Shown piece after piece: positions 21,241 through 31,300 of a DNA stretch of 64,000 nt. The DNA lies in NCBI GenBank assembly GCA_026393275.1, contig JAPLAM010000010.1, positions 1 to 64,000 of the forward strand, in the 5' to 3' direction. Below the pieces are notes generated by a model. It saw nothing but the letters and a program-made list of their open reading frames with translations, searched no databases and was not told the DNA's origin. The position numbers and the translations under genes were made by a program. How positions within the stretch are numbered: the stretch's first letter is position 1; each line of letters starts with the position of its first letter. This stretch comes from Arthrobacter sp. Its GTDB lineage: Bacteria > Actinomycetota > Actinomycetes > Actinomycetales > Micrococcaceae.

Positions 21241-23162
21241 GTGGGCACCTCCACATCGTGGAGCGCTACCCGCTGTTCGTCCTCCTCCGCTTCGTTCTCC
21301 GCTACGCGAGCGGTGGGCGGGTCACCCAACCACCTGCTGAACCGGCTGTCGGGATCCTGCAACAGCTCCAGCGGACGGCCCTCTTCGAGGATGCGGCCGT
21401 CCTCGAGCCAGATGACCCGGTCGGCGAGGCGCGCGGCGAACGCATCGTGGGTGATCGTGATCGAGGTCCGCCCCCGGGTCAGGATCTCCAGCGCATCCAG
21501 GATCGATTCGCGGGAGGCAGGATCCAATCCTGCGGTGGCCTCGTCCAGGATGACGATCGGCGCCTGCCGGAGGATGGCGCGGGCGATCGCGATCCGCTGC
21601 CGCTGCCCGCCGGAAAGATCTTTGGCTGCTTCCCCCAGGACCGTTTCGTAGCCGTCAGGAAGGGCACGGATAAAATCGTCCGCCTGGGCCAGGGCGGCCG
21701 CGTGTTCGATGTCCTCATCGGAGGCGTCGAGGCGACCGAACCTGATGTTCTCCCGCACGGAGTTTCCGAACAGGACGGAGTCCTGGAGCAGGATGGAAAC
21801 GTGGGAGCGCACCGAGGCGATCTGGAGCTCCTTCAGGTCCTCTCCTCCCACCCGGACCGTGCCGGTGGTGGGGTCAATCATGCGCAGGATGAGGCTGGCC
21901 AGGGTGGATTTGCCGGCACCGGACGGGCCGATGATGGCCAGGCGCTCCCCGGCCGGAATCGTCAGGTTGATCCCGTGCAACACGGTGGTCCCCTCGCCGT
22001 GCCCGGCGGAGACGTTGTCGAACACGACGTCGGGGTTCCGGCTTTCCAGGGGGCGGGCGTCGGGAAGCTCGGGCAGATCCGTCTCGGCCTCGAGCAGATC
22101 CGCCACGCGCTCGCCGGACGCCGTGGCCTGCGCAATCCGGCTGGTTTGCTTGGCCAGATCCTTCAGCGGCTTCATTCCGGTCTTCAGGTACGTGAGGAAG
22201 ACGACCAGATCCCCGGGGGTGATCGAGTGGTCCAGCACGCGCCAGCCTCCACCAGCCAGGACGATGGCCGTGGCGAAGCCGATCAGCACGTCGGTGCGCC
22301 GTTCAAGGCCGGCGGCCAGCCGGAGGGCGACGACTCCCGTCCCAAGTGTGGCCGCGTTGCTCTTCCGGAAGCTGGAGCTGATGGTGTCCTCAAGACCGTA
22401 GGCCTGGACTTCACGCATGGCCCCGAGGGTCTGGGCGGCCGTGGTTGCCAAGGCTCCCTCACCCTTGCGGGATCTGCCCGCTGCCGTTGTAATCGAGCCC
22501 GAACTCCGGCGCGACAGGAGGGCGAAAATGCCGGACGCCAGGAAGACGACGAGCGCCAGCATCGGGTCAAGCCACAGCATGATGACGGTCATGGCCACGA
22601 GCGTGACGGCGTTGCCCAGCATCGGAAGACCGGCGGTCACGGCGACGTCCTGCAGGCGTGAGACGTCGCTGACGAGCCGCTGGACGGTGTCTCCGGAGGA
22701 CGCCCGCGTGTGGTGCCGCATGGACAGGCCCTGGACGTGGCGGAACGTGCGGGCACGGAGGTCTGCCGCGACCCGGGAACCGACGAGGGCGAAGGAGATA
22801 GCGGACCAGTAGTTGGCGATGGCGCGCAGGATGCTGATGACCACGATCGCGGCGCCGCACAGCAGCAGCGTCTGCGTGTTGGCTTCGAGGCTGGGCCCCG
22901 GCCTCTTGATGGTCGCGCCGAGCGAGCGTGTCACGGCATCGATCACCAGTTTCACGGGCCATGGCTCCAGTAGGCGGAACAGGACGTCGGCGGCAAGGGC
23001 CGCGAAGCCGATGATCATCCGCAACCGGTGCTCGCGCAGATGCGGGCCGACGCACCTCAGGGTCCTTCGGAGCCCGGAGACTGGTTTGTGAGCCCGGGCG
23101 CGCCGCATCCACCGCCACAGTCCCTGCGGGGTTCGGACCGGTACGTGCCTCGGCGCGGTCAT
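21237..23162 (-). CDS. Type I ABC exporter, fused permease/ATPase
   Basis: TM region then GPSGAGKSTLASLILRMIDP, LSGGQRQRIAIARAI, IVILDEATAGLD; ATG at 23162. Confidence 0.93.
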   Translation of the reverse strand: MTAPRHVPVRTPQGLWRWMRRARAHKPVSGLRRTLRCVGPHLREHRLRMIIGFAALAADVLFRLLEPWPVKLVIDAVTRSLGATIKRPGPSLEANTQTLLLCGAAIVVISILRAIANYWSAISFALVGSRVAADLRARTFRHVQGLSMRHHTRASSGDTVQRLVSDVSRLQDVAVTAGLPMLGNAVTLVAMTVIMLWLDPMLALVVFLASGIFALLSRRSSGSITTAAGRSRKGEGALATTAAQTLGAMREVQAYGLEDTISSSFRKSNAATLGTGVVALRLAAGLERRTDVLIGFATAIVLAGGGWRVLDHSITPGDLVVFLTYLKTGMKPLKDLAKQTSRIAQATASGERVADLLEAETDLPELPDARPLESRNPDVVFDNVSAGHGEGTTVLHGINLTIPAGERLAIIGPSGAGKSTLASLILRMIDPTTGTVRVGGEDLKELQIASVRSHVSILLQDSVLFGNSVRENIRFGRLDASDEDIEHAAALAQADDFIRALPDGYETVLGEAAKDLSGGQRQRIAIARAILRQAPIVILDEATAGLDPASRESILDALEILTRGRTSITITHDAFAARLADRVIWLEDGRILEEGRPLELLQDPDSRFSRWLGDPPTARVAENEAEEDEQRVALHDVEVPT

Positions 23163-24331
23163 GGCCAGGCCGCCTGCCGCGGGACTGGGAGCGCCGCCGT
23201 GATGCGGGAGAGGACCCCGTTCCAACTGAAGCGCTTTTCGGCCTCTTCGCGGGCCCGGCTGCCAAGATCTTCGCCCAGGGCAGGATCGTCGGCCATCCGG
23301 GTCAGTGCCGCAGCGAGGGCCGCGGGCTCCGAGGGCGGGACCAATATGCCCGTGCGTCCGTCGTCCAGGATGGAGGGGATCTGGCCCACGGAGCTCGCGA
23401 TGATCGGCATCGCGGCGGCCATGTATTCGTAGACTTTCAGCGGCGAAAAATAGTCGTCCCGTCCCTCTTCTTCCGCGGGATACGGCGCGGCGGCGGCGTC
23501 GCACTCGTGCAGCAGTGCCGGCACGTCCGCCGGCCGCACCGCGCCGGTGAACTCCGCCTCAACCCGCAGCGAGCCGGCGAGCTGTTCCAGTTCCATCCGG
23601 CCCGGGCCGTCGCCGATGATCCGTACCGCCCACCGTCGGCCGGGCCCGGGGGCGGTGGAATTGGCCAGCGCGACGGCCTGCAGCAGGTCCGGCACCCCGT
23701 GCCAGGGCTTCAACGTTCCGACAAAGGCCACGGTGAGGTGGTCGGGGTTCTTCCGGCCGGGGCGGCGCGCCGTGATGCGTTCGGTGTTGACGCCGTTCGG
23801 CGCCAAGATCGTCCGGGCGCCGGGCACCCGGGCTTGCACCCAGCGGACCACCGGCTCCGAAACGCAGGCCACGACGTCGGCGGTCCCGGCATTGCGCCGG
23901 AGGATCGCTTCGGCTTTCCTGACGTCCAGCAGTTCGCGGTACTTCTGTTGTTCCTCGATCAGCGGGGCGTTCACTTCCAGTACCGAGGGGATGTTCAGGA
24001 CGCGGGCCAGCACCGAGAGCGCCGGGCTGAACAGCGAATAGCGTTCGTACACCAAGCCGCAGCCCTGACGCAGCACCTGGTCAACGAGGGCCAGTGCGGC
24101 CTCCTGGAGGGCCTGTTCACGGGCCGGCCCGGGGACGCTGTCCGGCTGGACTTCGACGACGTCGAGGTCGTCGAGGTCATCGGGGCGGTCGGTTCCCAGC
24201 CGGGCGCAGTAGACCGTGACGTTGGCGCCTGCCGCCCGCCAGGCCCGGACGATTTCCTGGACATGCACGGATGAGCCCTTGGTGCCGAAGACGGGCACCC
24301 CGGGGTCCGCGCAGATGTAGGCCACGTGCAT
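23159..24331 (-). CDS. Glycosyltransferase family 4-like
   Basis: GTKGSSVHVQEIVRAWRAAG; VKVYEYMAAAMPIIAS-type GT4 E-x7-E region. Confidence 0.9.
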   Translation of the reverse strand: MHVAYICADPGVPVFGTKGSSVHVQEIVRAWRAAGANVTVYCARLGTDRPDDLDDLDVVEVQPDSVPGPAREQALQEAALALVDQVLRQGCGLVYERYSLFSPALSVLARVLNIPSVLEVNAPLIEEQQKYRELLDVRKAEAILRRNAGTADVVACVSEPVVRWVQARVPGARTILAPNGVNTERITARRPGRKNPDHLTVAFVGTLKPWHGVPDLLQAVALANSTAPGPGRRWAVRIIGDGPGRMELEQLAGSLRVEAEFTGAVRPADVPALLHECDAAAAPYPAEEEGRDDYFSPLKVYEYMAAAMPIIASSVGQIPSILDDGRTGILVPPSEPAALAAALTRMADDPALGEDLGSRAREEAEKRFSWNGVLSRITAALPVPRQAAWP

Positions 24332-25593
24332 CAGGCGACCCTCCTTTCCGCGAGGGCGAGGGACCGCAGCAGTTCGGCCTGGCGTCGGACGTCGAAGTCC
24401 TGCTCGATCAGTGCGCGCGCGTTGCGGGTCAGCGCGACCCGGTCGGTGCCGGGGGAGCTCATCTTCTGGATTGCGCGGGCCAGGAAATGCGGGTTAGCCG
24501 GCCGCGCCAGGATCCCGGTGGAACCGTTCCGGACCACTTCCGGGATTCCGGTGACGGCCGTGCTGATGCAGGGAACTCCGGCGGCCATTGCTTCCAGGAG
24601 GACCGTGGGCATGCCGTCCGCGTTGCCGTCCGCCGCGACGACACAGGGCGCGATGAAGATGTCGGACGCATCGAGCAGCTCATGGACCTGGTCCTGGGTC
24701 TGGGCTCCGATCAGCCGGACGTGGTCGCACAGGCCGAGGCGCTCGATGGTCGCCTCCAGCTCGTCGGCCAGCACACCGGTTCCCGCGATGCGCAGGTCCA
24801 GGCGGAAGCCCTCCTCCAGGAGTTCCGCGGCTGCCGGCAGCAGATACTGGAATCCCTTCTTCTCCACCAGGCGCCCGACGGCGGCGATCCGCATCGTGCT
24901 GCCGAGCGGCCGTGGATCGCGGTACGGAAAGCGGTCCAGGTCCAAGCCGTTCCGCACCAAATGGAGCCGGGCCGTCGCGGCCGGGAAACGATGGCGCAGG
25001 TAGCGCAGGTTGAAGTCGCTGATCGTCACGGCGTGGTGGGCTTGTTCGAGCTTGATCCGGAGGTCCTCGCTGCTGACCGAGTCGTGGAAGATGTCGACGG
25101 CGTGGGCGGTGAAAGAGTAGGGGATACCCGTGATGGCCGAAGCCAGTCGGGCAACGCTCGTGGCTCCCGAGGCGAAGTGGACGTGCATGTGCCGGATATT
25201 CCGGTGCTGCAGGGCAACGGCCAGGTTGATGGCACGGACGGCGTCGTCGGGCGCGGCAGCGGAGAGTTCGGCGAAATTCCTGCCCAGCGCCCCCGTGAGC
25301 CCGACCGCTCCGGCCGCATGGAAGCACTCCCAGAGGTCGGACGTCTTCAACGGCCGGTCAATGTAGGTCACGGGCGCCTGGACCCTTGCGAGTTCGGAGT
25401 GGAACCGGGGGTCATTGGGCGGCAGCAGGGAGAAGATCTCGATCCGGTCTCCTGCGGCTTCCCGGGCCAGGATCTCGGACACGATGAAGGTTTCGGAGAA
25501 ACGCGGGTACATCTTGAGGACGTAGGCAGTCCCCGGCTCAGACGGCGACACGGCCGGCGCCTTCTTTCGGACTGAGTGCAGGCTCGTTGGCAT
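24331..25593 (-). CDS. Glycosyltransferase family 4-like
   Basis: YVLKMYPRFSETFIVSEILAREAAG; GMPTVLLEAMAAGVPCISTAVTGIPE; start uncertain (overlaps upstream gene). Confidence 0.88.
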   Translation of the reverse strand: MPTSLHSVRKKAPAVSPSEPGTAYVLKMYPRFSETFIVSEILAREAAGDRIEIFSLLPPNDPRFHSELARVQAPVTYIDRPLKTSDLWECFHAAGAVGLTGALGRNFAELSAAAPDDAVRAINLAVALQHRNIRHMHVHFASGATSVARLASAITGIPYSFTAHAVDIFHDSVSSEDLRIKLEQAHHAVTISDFNLRYLRHRFPAATARLHLVRNGLDLDRFPYRDPRPLGSTMRIAAVGRLVEKKGFQYLLPAAAELLEEGFRLDLRIAGTGVLADELEATIERLGLCDHVRLIGAQTQDQVHELLDASDIFIAPCVVAADGNADGMPTVLLEAMAAGVPCISTAVTGIPEVVRNGSTGILARPANPHFLARAIQKMSSPGTDRVALTRNARALIEQDFDVRRQAELLRSLALAERRVA

Positions 25594-26752
25594 TCGGACG
25601 GAACAGCGGCTGGAGCAACTCGGCCGCCAGCTGCGGAACACGGATCAGCCCGTCGAGGACCGCCCGACGGCGATCCACCGTGGTGCCGATCCTCGCCGCG
25701 AGCCAGCCGCCGAAGATGTCGGGGGTCAGCGTGCCGATGTCCTGGTGTTCCAGGTAGCCGGCGTTGGCCAGCGACGTGGCCCGGATCCGCTGCTCGGCCC
25801 GTGCCTGGGTGCGGGGCACGATCAGGGCGGGGACGTTCGTGCTCATGATCTCGCACACCGTGTTGTAGCCGCCCATCGAAACGACGGCGGACGCGTTGCG
25901 GAGATGATAGATGAGGTCGTCCACCGTGGCGACAACCTTGACGCCGGGGCCAGCCTGCTGACGCAAATCGTTCAGCTGCTCAATTGGCATCTCGGGGCCC
26001 GCCACGATCAGGTGTCCCAGACCCTCCGGCACGTGGGCGGCGACCGCCACTCTTGCCAAGGCGTGGCCGTCTGAGCCGCCGCCGACCGTCGTCAGGCAGT
26101 AAGGGCCGGGCATGCAACTGGTTCCGGAGCCGGGAGGCCGTCCCTCGGCGAGATAACCGGTGTAGCGGATGAGCTTCCGAAGGGAGAAAGGAATTTCGCC
26201 GGCTTCCACGGGGTCGTGGACGGCGGGATCACCGTAGATCCAGATCTCATCGAACAAGGCCTTGACCAGCCGCGGTCCGCCAAAGCGGGCCCACTCGCTG
26301 AAGGCTACGTCGGGGGAATCCAGGACTTCACGGAGCCCCAGCACCACCCGCACCGGGGCGCCCGAGCGGGCATGCCGAAGCGCGGATTCAAGTTCGCGGT
26401 GCACCCCGGTGGCATGGCGGTCCACAATCACCAGGTGCGGGCGGAACCCGGCCAGGACCGCTTTGAGCAGCCGTGCCCGCATGGACACGAGTTCGTGCAT
26501 CGGCATCGCGAGGTTTCGCGGCAGATAGCCTTCCGGGCTTTTTCCCACCCCGGGAAGCAGCACCCAGTCCCAGCCGTCCGGCGCCTGGAACGCCGGCGCA
26601 TGGGCGGTGCCGGTGATGAGGATGCCGGTGACCGGACGGCCGGTCAGCCCCGGAAGTTGATTGTTCAGGGCGTGCGCCAGCGCCAGATTCCGGCGCACAT
26701 GCCCCAGGCCGACTGAATCGTGTGAGTAGAGCACTATTCGCATCGGATCCAT
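25538..26752 (-). CDS. Glycosyltransferase, GT28/MurG-like
   Basis: MRIVLYSHDSVGLGHVRRNLALAHAL; VVSMGGYNTVCEIMSTNVPALIVPRT. Confidence 0.85.
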   Translation of the reverse strand: MDPMRIVLYSHDSVGLGHVRRNLALAHALNNQLPGLTGRPVTGILITGTAHAPAFQAPDGWDWVLLPGVGKSPEGYLPRNLAMPMHELVSMRARLLKAVLAGFRPHLVIVDRHATGVHRELESALRHARSGAPVRVVLGLREVLDSPDVAFSEWARFGGPRLVKALFDEIWIYGDPAVHDPVEAGEIPFSLRKLIRYTGYLAEGRPPGSGTSCMPGPYCLTTVGGGSDGHALARVAVAAHVPEGLGHLIVAGPEMPIEQLNDLRQQAGPGVKVVATVDDLIYHLRNASAVVSMGGYNTVCEIMSTNVPALIVPRTQARAEQRIRATSLANAGYLEHQDIGTLTPDIFGGWLAARIGTTVDRRRAVLDGLIRVPQLAAELLQPLFRPNANEPALSPKEGAGRVAV

Positions 26753-26838
26753 TGCGGTCCTCCAAACACACGGCCCGCAACTCAGGGGTATTCCCTGTCA
26801 GCGGTGGTTGATGTCAAATACCAGCCTGCACCGCAAGC

Positions 26839-26878
26839 GTGAGAAGGGGATGAGGGGAAGATTAAGGACTTCTCATGA
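26839..26878 (-). promoter_or_regulatory. Candidate response-regulator binding region upstream of the glycosyltransferase operon
   Basis: Minus strand reads TCATGAGAAGTCCTTAATCTTCCCCTCATCCCCTTCTCACGCT with repeated CCCCTCAT / CCCCTTCTCA, located between the HK and GT genes. Confidence 0.35.
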
Positions 26879-26901
26879 ACTGCGCGCGGGCTGCCGCGAG
26901 T

Positions 26902-28383
26902 TCAGAGCTTCAGGCCAACGGTCTGCAGGGGGACCCGGATCAGGAAGCGTGATCCCTGGCCCTCGGCTGATTCCACGGTGACAGTACCGCCGTGGGCTTC
27001 GGCGATGGCTGCGACGATCGCCAGGCCGAGGCCGGATCCTTCCTCTCCGCGGCCCGGACGGGCCCGGCCGAAGCGCTCAAAGATCCGCTGCTGGTCCTTG
27101 ACCGCGATGCCGGAGCCGGTGTCCCGCACCCACAACACCAGCGTGTCCGATTCGGCCACCGGGGTGCCGTCCGGCGCCGTCGGACCTTCGATCCTGCTGC
27201 CCAGGGCGATCGTGGAGGAGCGCCCGGTGTATTTGACGGCGTTGGCGGCCAGCTGGACGAGGGCCTGGGTGAGGCGCTGGGGGTCGGCCTCCACCACGTA
27301 GTCGGCGCTTTCATCGATCTGCCAGCGACGGTCCGCGAGGACACGGATTTTCTCCATTACCTGTTGGAGGAATTCGGGGATCCGGATGGGCGCTTTCCTG
27401 ACGAAGTCGGGGTGGCCGGCATTGGCGAGCACCAGCAGGTCATCCACCAGACGCTGCATCCGGTCCAGCTCTTCGAGCAGCACCTCCCTCGTTGCGATCA
27501 CATCGGCGGGGTCGTCGACGGACACGAGTTCCAGGTGTCCCCGGAGGATCGTGAGGGGGGTCCGCAGCTCGTGGCCGGCGTCGTCCAGGAACTGTTGCTG
27601 CTGCCGCGCACCCTCATCGAGCCGTTCCAGCATGGTGTTGAAAGTCTTGGTCAGGAGCGTCACGTCGTCCTCGCCGTCGCGCTCTTCCACCCGTTGGGTG
27701 AGATCCTCATGGCTGACCACGCGGGTGGCTTCGCGCAGGCGGCGGAGCGGATCCAGCAGACGGCCGGCCACCAGGCCGCCGATCAGGGCGGCGGCGAGCA
27801 GCGTACCGGCGGCTACCAAGGAGTATGTCTGGACCGACGCGAGATTGTGGTCCCGTTGGTCAGAGGCGTCCCGGCCCAGCAACAGATACGTCCCGGTGCT
27901 TTGAGCCGTCGCATCCTTCACCGGCAGGACGACGGTCCTCAGCGGGCGGCCGCCGGCGTTGAACTCGTCGAAGGCGGCGGCCGAGGGGTTAGGGAGCCGG
28001 GTGACGGCCGGTTGCAGGGCTTGGTCCAGGAGGGGCTCATCGGGGTTCCCCTCCTTGATCCACGCAATGCGCCCGTCCACGATTGCTGCCATGACTTCGT
28101 TGCTGCGGGGTGCGATGTCCTCGGCGGAATCCTGGAGCTTGTTGCTGTAGGAAAGGCTGCTGGCATCGCTGTTGGTCTGGACCAGCTTGACCAGCGAATT
28201 GCCCTTGTCCAGGATTGCCTGGTCCACCCGGGTGTCAGAGTCCTGGAACTGGACAATGAACGCGATCAGTCCCGCACTCACCAGCCCTGCGAGCATCATG
28301 CCCAGCATGGCGGCCACCACCCGGAACCGCACCGAGTGGAACTTCGCGCTCCAGCCGGACGGGTCCGGGTCCGCGGGCGTCAC
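26902..28383 (-). CDS. Two-component sensor histidine kinase
   Basis: HAMP region, DDAGHELRTPLTILRGHLEL H-box, AANAVKYT N-box, RPGRGEEGSGLGLAIV G-box. Confidence 0.95.
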   Translation of the reverse strand: MTPADPDPSGWSAKFHSVRFRVVAAMLGMMLAGLVSAGLIAFIVQFQDSDTRVDQAILDKGNSLVKLVQTNSDASSLSYSNKLQDSAEDIAPRSNEVMAAIVDGRIAWIKEGNPDEPLLDQALQPAVTRLPNPSAAAFDEFNAGGRPLRTVVLPVKDATAQSTGTYLLLGRDASDQRDHNLASVQTYSLVAAGTLLAAALIGGLVAGRLLDPLRRLREATRVVSHEDLTQRVEERDGEDDVTLLTKTFNTMLERLDEGARQQQQFLDDAGHELRTPLTILRGHLELVSVDDPADVIATREVLLEELDRMQRLVDDLLVLANAGHPDFVRKAPIRIPEFLQQVMEKIRVLADRRWQIDESADYVVEADPQRLTQALVQLAANAVKYTGRSSTIALGSRIEGPTAPDGTPVAESDTLVLWVRDTGSGIAVKDQQRIFERFGRARPGRGEEGSGLGLAIVAAIAEAHGGTVTVESAEGQGSRFLIRVPLQTVGLKL

Positions 28384-29060
28384 GATTCCCCTTCCCTGGC
28401 CAGCCGGTAGCCGGCACCGCGTGTTGTGACGATGTGGTCCGCGCCGATCTTTTGCCGCAGCTGGCGCACGTAGACGTCCACCACGTTGGAGGTCCCGTCA
28501 AAGTCGTAGCCCCAAACATGGCTGAGAAGTTGTTGCCGGCTCAGGACCTGCCCGGGATGGAGCAGGAACATTTCGACCAGCGCGAACTCGCGGGCGGAGA
28601 GTTCGACCGTCCTGTCCCCGACGCTTACCGTGCGGGTGTGGAGGTTCAGTTCCAGGATGCCGTAGCGGATGATGTGGTCCGCGGGTGGGTCGTTGTTTTC
28701 GCCCGGGCGGACCCGGCGCCTGATGCGGGCCACGAGCTCCTCGAAGCGGAACGGCTTGGTCATGTAGTCGTCCGCGCCGCCGTCCAGGCCCGCGACGGTG
28801 TCCGCGGCGGAGTCCCGCGCGGTGAGGAAGATGACCGGAAGGTCCACGCCGCTCTTGCGGAGCGCGGTCAGGACGGTGAAACCGTCGAGGCGGGGGAGCC
28901 CGACGTCCAGGAGCAGGAGATCGAACTGGCCGCTGGAGGCGTAGTCCACCGCTGTCACGCCATCGGTCACGACAGTGGGGGCGAAGCCGGCAGCCCGAAG
29001 GCCCTTCTCGATGAACCGGGAGATTCGTTCTTCGTCTTCGGCGATGAGAATGCGGATCAC
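28380..29060 (-). CDS. OmpR/PhoB-type response regulator
   Basis: VIRILIAEDEERISRFIEKGL receiver; LLLDVGLPRLDG; winged-helix ...VDVYVRQLRQKIG; GTG start at 29060. Confidence 0.94.
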   Translation of the reverse strand: MIRILIAEDEERISRFIEKGLRAAGFAPTVVTDGVTAVDYASSGQFDLLLLDVGLPRLDGFTVLTALRKSGVDLPVIFLTARDSAADTVAGLDGGADDYMTKPFRFEELVARIRRRVRPGENNDPPADHIIRYGILELNLHTRTVSVGDRTVELSAREFALVEMFLLHPGQVLSRQQLLSHVWGYDFDGTSNVVDVYVRQLRQKIGADHIVTTRGAGYRLAREGES

Positions 29061-29259
29061 ATCGACCCCTGCCTGAGCTGGGAGCAAAGTCAGGAGCCCC
29101 AGCAGCCCCGATCGGCCCGACGGACGGGCATGGCGCGGGCATCGCTAAGTGTCCGTGCGCGAAGTTCCGGCATCCGCGATTACCATTGGACCCGGTGTTC
29201 TCCCATCGTGCTCCTGCGGCGGGGTCCGCGCCACCCCTCGCGGCAAGCTTTTCGGAGTG

Positions 29260-30171
29260 TTACCGCCGGAACAGTGCCCCGGTGACCGCCGTCGTCAGCT
29301 GGTGGATCACGTCGATCCGGCCCGGGCTGTCCGCGTCCTCCTCGCCCCAGGTGTAGATCGCCACCGCATAGGCAGCATCACCGGAGCGCAGGACCGCGGC
29401 GTCGTGGACGTAGCCCTGCACCACCCCGTACTTGTGGTTCACCGTGATGCCCTTCGGCACGGCGGCGGGGATCAGCTCCTCGTCATTGGTGTCCTGCATG
29501 TAGCCCAGCAGCTCCTCCGTGTGCTCCGGGTTGAGCAGCTGCCCGCCGTAGAGCTGCTTGAGTAGCAGCGCCATCGCGGCCGGGGTCAGGAGGTTCTCTT
29601 CCGGGTCGTAGCCGATGCCGATCGACGCCGCGTACTCGATCAGCCGCGGGTAGCCGATGTCCTGCATCAGCAGCAGCCAGGAATCGTCGCTGCTGGTGTT
29701 GACCATGGCCTTGAGCTGGAACGCGGCGTCGAAGCTGCCCAGTTCCGCGTCCAGCGACTTCTCGCCGGTCTCCACCAGATGGTAGTAGGCGGCCGCCGTG
29801 ATGATCTTGGCCGTGCTGGCCGCCTTGTACTCGGCAACGTCGCCGTACGCCTGCGGCTCCCCGCCGCGCATGTCCTGGACGACGACGCCGATCCGGTAGT
29901 CGGGATTCTCGGCCAGGATCCGCCGCATTTCGGCGGCCAAGTCGACGGCGGCGGCCGGCGCGGCGGCGGCGCTGCGGCTGGGGAGGGGATGCAACTGGCT
30001 GTTCAGGGTGGCCCAGAAGTCCGTCTTGGGGTCGGGCCCGGTGCGCAGCGCTCCGGCCGTGACGGCCGCGGTCAGCAGGAGCACCGTTGCGGCCCCCACT
30101 GCCAGCAGCCGGCGTCGCGCCGTCACACGGGCGCTCGCCGGGGCCGGATTCCGGGGTCCGGGCGTGTTCAT
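29260..30171 (-). CDS. Secreted serine hydrolase, paralogue of 14490..15494
   Basis: KAASTAKIITAAAYYHLVETGEKSLD, LIEYAASIGIGYDPEENLLTPAAMA, NHKYGVVQGYVHDA. Confidence 0.87.
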   Translation of the reverse strand: MNTPGPRNPAPASARVTARRRLLAVGAATVLLLTAAVTAGALRTGPDPKTDFWATLNSQLHPLPSRSAAAAPAAAVDLAAEMRRILAENPDYRIGVVVQDMRGGEPQAYGDVAEYKAASTAKIITAAAYYHLVETGEKSLDAELGSFDAAFQLKAMVNTSSDDSWLLLMQDIGYPRLIEYAASIGIGYDPEENLLTPAAMALLLKQLYGGQLLNPEHTEELLGYMQDTNDEELIPAAVPKGITVNHKYGVVQGYVHDAAVLRSGDAAYAVAIYTWGEEDADSPGRIDVIHQLTTAVTGALFRR

Positions 30172-30355
30172 GGTGCAGGACCTTCCAGATTAGGCCGCCA
30201 GATCGGGGAGGGCGGGGGATCCCCCGAATCTAGGCGCAGGCGCGGGGCATGTCCACGCCCCACGCGGGACCGCTCCGGTCTGTGGGCAAACTCCCCGCCG
30301 CCCGGAAGGCCTCCGCTCCCGCCGCCGCCGCGGGCCGCCGGTTAGGCTGGCAGCT

Positions 30356-31276
30356 ATGCCGAGGAAAATAACTGTCAGCCTGCCGGACGCGACCCTGCGG
30401 GAGTACCTCACGCCGCACCCGGACGTCACCATGCTCGAGTGGGACCTGTCCGGGGAGCCGCCGCAGCCGCACATCGACATCGTGGTCCCGCCCTACATGG
30501 GCAGCAAGGAGGTCCTGCGCGCGCTGGACGCCGTGGAAACCGGGCTGGTGCAGAGCCAGTCGATCGGCTACGACGGCATCGAGGAGGTCCTGCCCGCCGG
30601 CCGGGTGTACGCCAACGCCTCCACCGTCCACGAAACCGCCACCGCCGAGCTGACCGTGGCCCTGATCCTGGCCAGCCAGCGCGAGCTTCCGCGGGTGCTG
30701 CAAAACCAGAGGGAGCGCCGCTGGGAGAGCCGCCCCACCGCGAGCCTCGCGGACCAGCGAGTGCTGATCGTCGGCTACGGCGGCGTCGGCAAGGCGATCG
30801 AGGACCGGCTGCTGCCGTTCGAAACCACCGTCACCCGGGTGGCCAGCCGGGAGCGGACGGATCCGCGCGGCCGCGTGCACGGCATCGCCGAGTTGCACAG
30901 CCTGCTGCCGGAGCACGACATCGTGGTGGTGGTGGTGCCGCTCAGCGACACCACCCGGCACCTCGTCGACGACGTATTCCTCGCGGCCATGCCCGACGGC
31001 GCCCTGCTGGTCAACGTGGCCAGGGGCCCGGTCGCGGACACCGAAGCCCTGGTCCGGCACACTTCCGCGGGCCGGATCCGCGCCGCCCTGGACGTCACCG
31101 ACCCGGAGCCGCTGCCGCAGGACCACCCGCTGTGGGCGACGCCCGGCGTCATCATCAGCCCGCACGTGGGCGGTGCCAGCTCGGCGATGCGCCCGCGGAT
31201 GGGCCGGCTGCTGCAGCGCCAGATCGACCTCATGCTGGCCGGCGAACCGCCGGTAAACGTGGTGCTGGGCGGGTAG
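30356..31276 (+). CDS. D-isomer-specific 2-hydroxyacid dehydrogenase
   Basis: VLIVGYGGVGKAIEDRLLPF NAD site; LLVNVARGPVADTEALV; LPQDHPLWATPGVIISPHVGG. Confidence 0.93.
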   Translation: MPRKITVSLPDATLREYLTPHPDVTMLEWDLSGEPPQPHIDIVVPPYMGSKEVLRALDAVETGLVQSQSIGYDGIEEVLPAGRVYANASTVHETATAELTVALILASQRELPRVLQNQRERRWESRPTASLADQRVLIVGYGGVGKAIEDRLLPFETTVTRVASRERTDPRGRVHGIAELHSLLPEHDIVVVVVPLSDTTRHLVDDVFLAAMPDGALLVNVARGPVADTEALVRHTSAGRIRAALDVTDPEPLPQDHPLWATPGVIISPHVGGASSAMRPRMGRLLQRQIDLMLAGEPPVNVVLGG

Positions 31277-31300
31277 GTCCAGGGGCTCAGAGGGTGGGGT

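Noticed and set aside
20314-22661. 445-aa and 467-aa plus-strand ORFs antisense to the third kinase and ABC exporter
   Set aside because: GC-driven open frames without recognisable motifs; the opposite strand is clearly coding.
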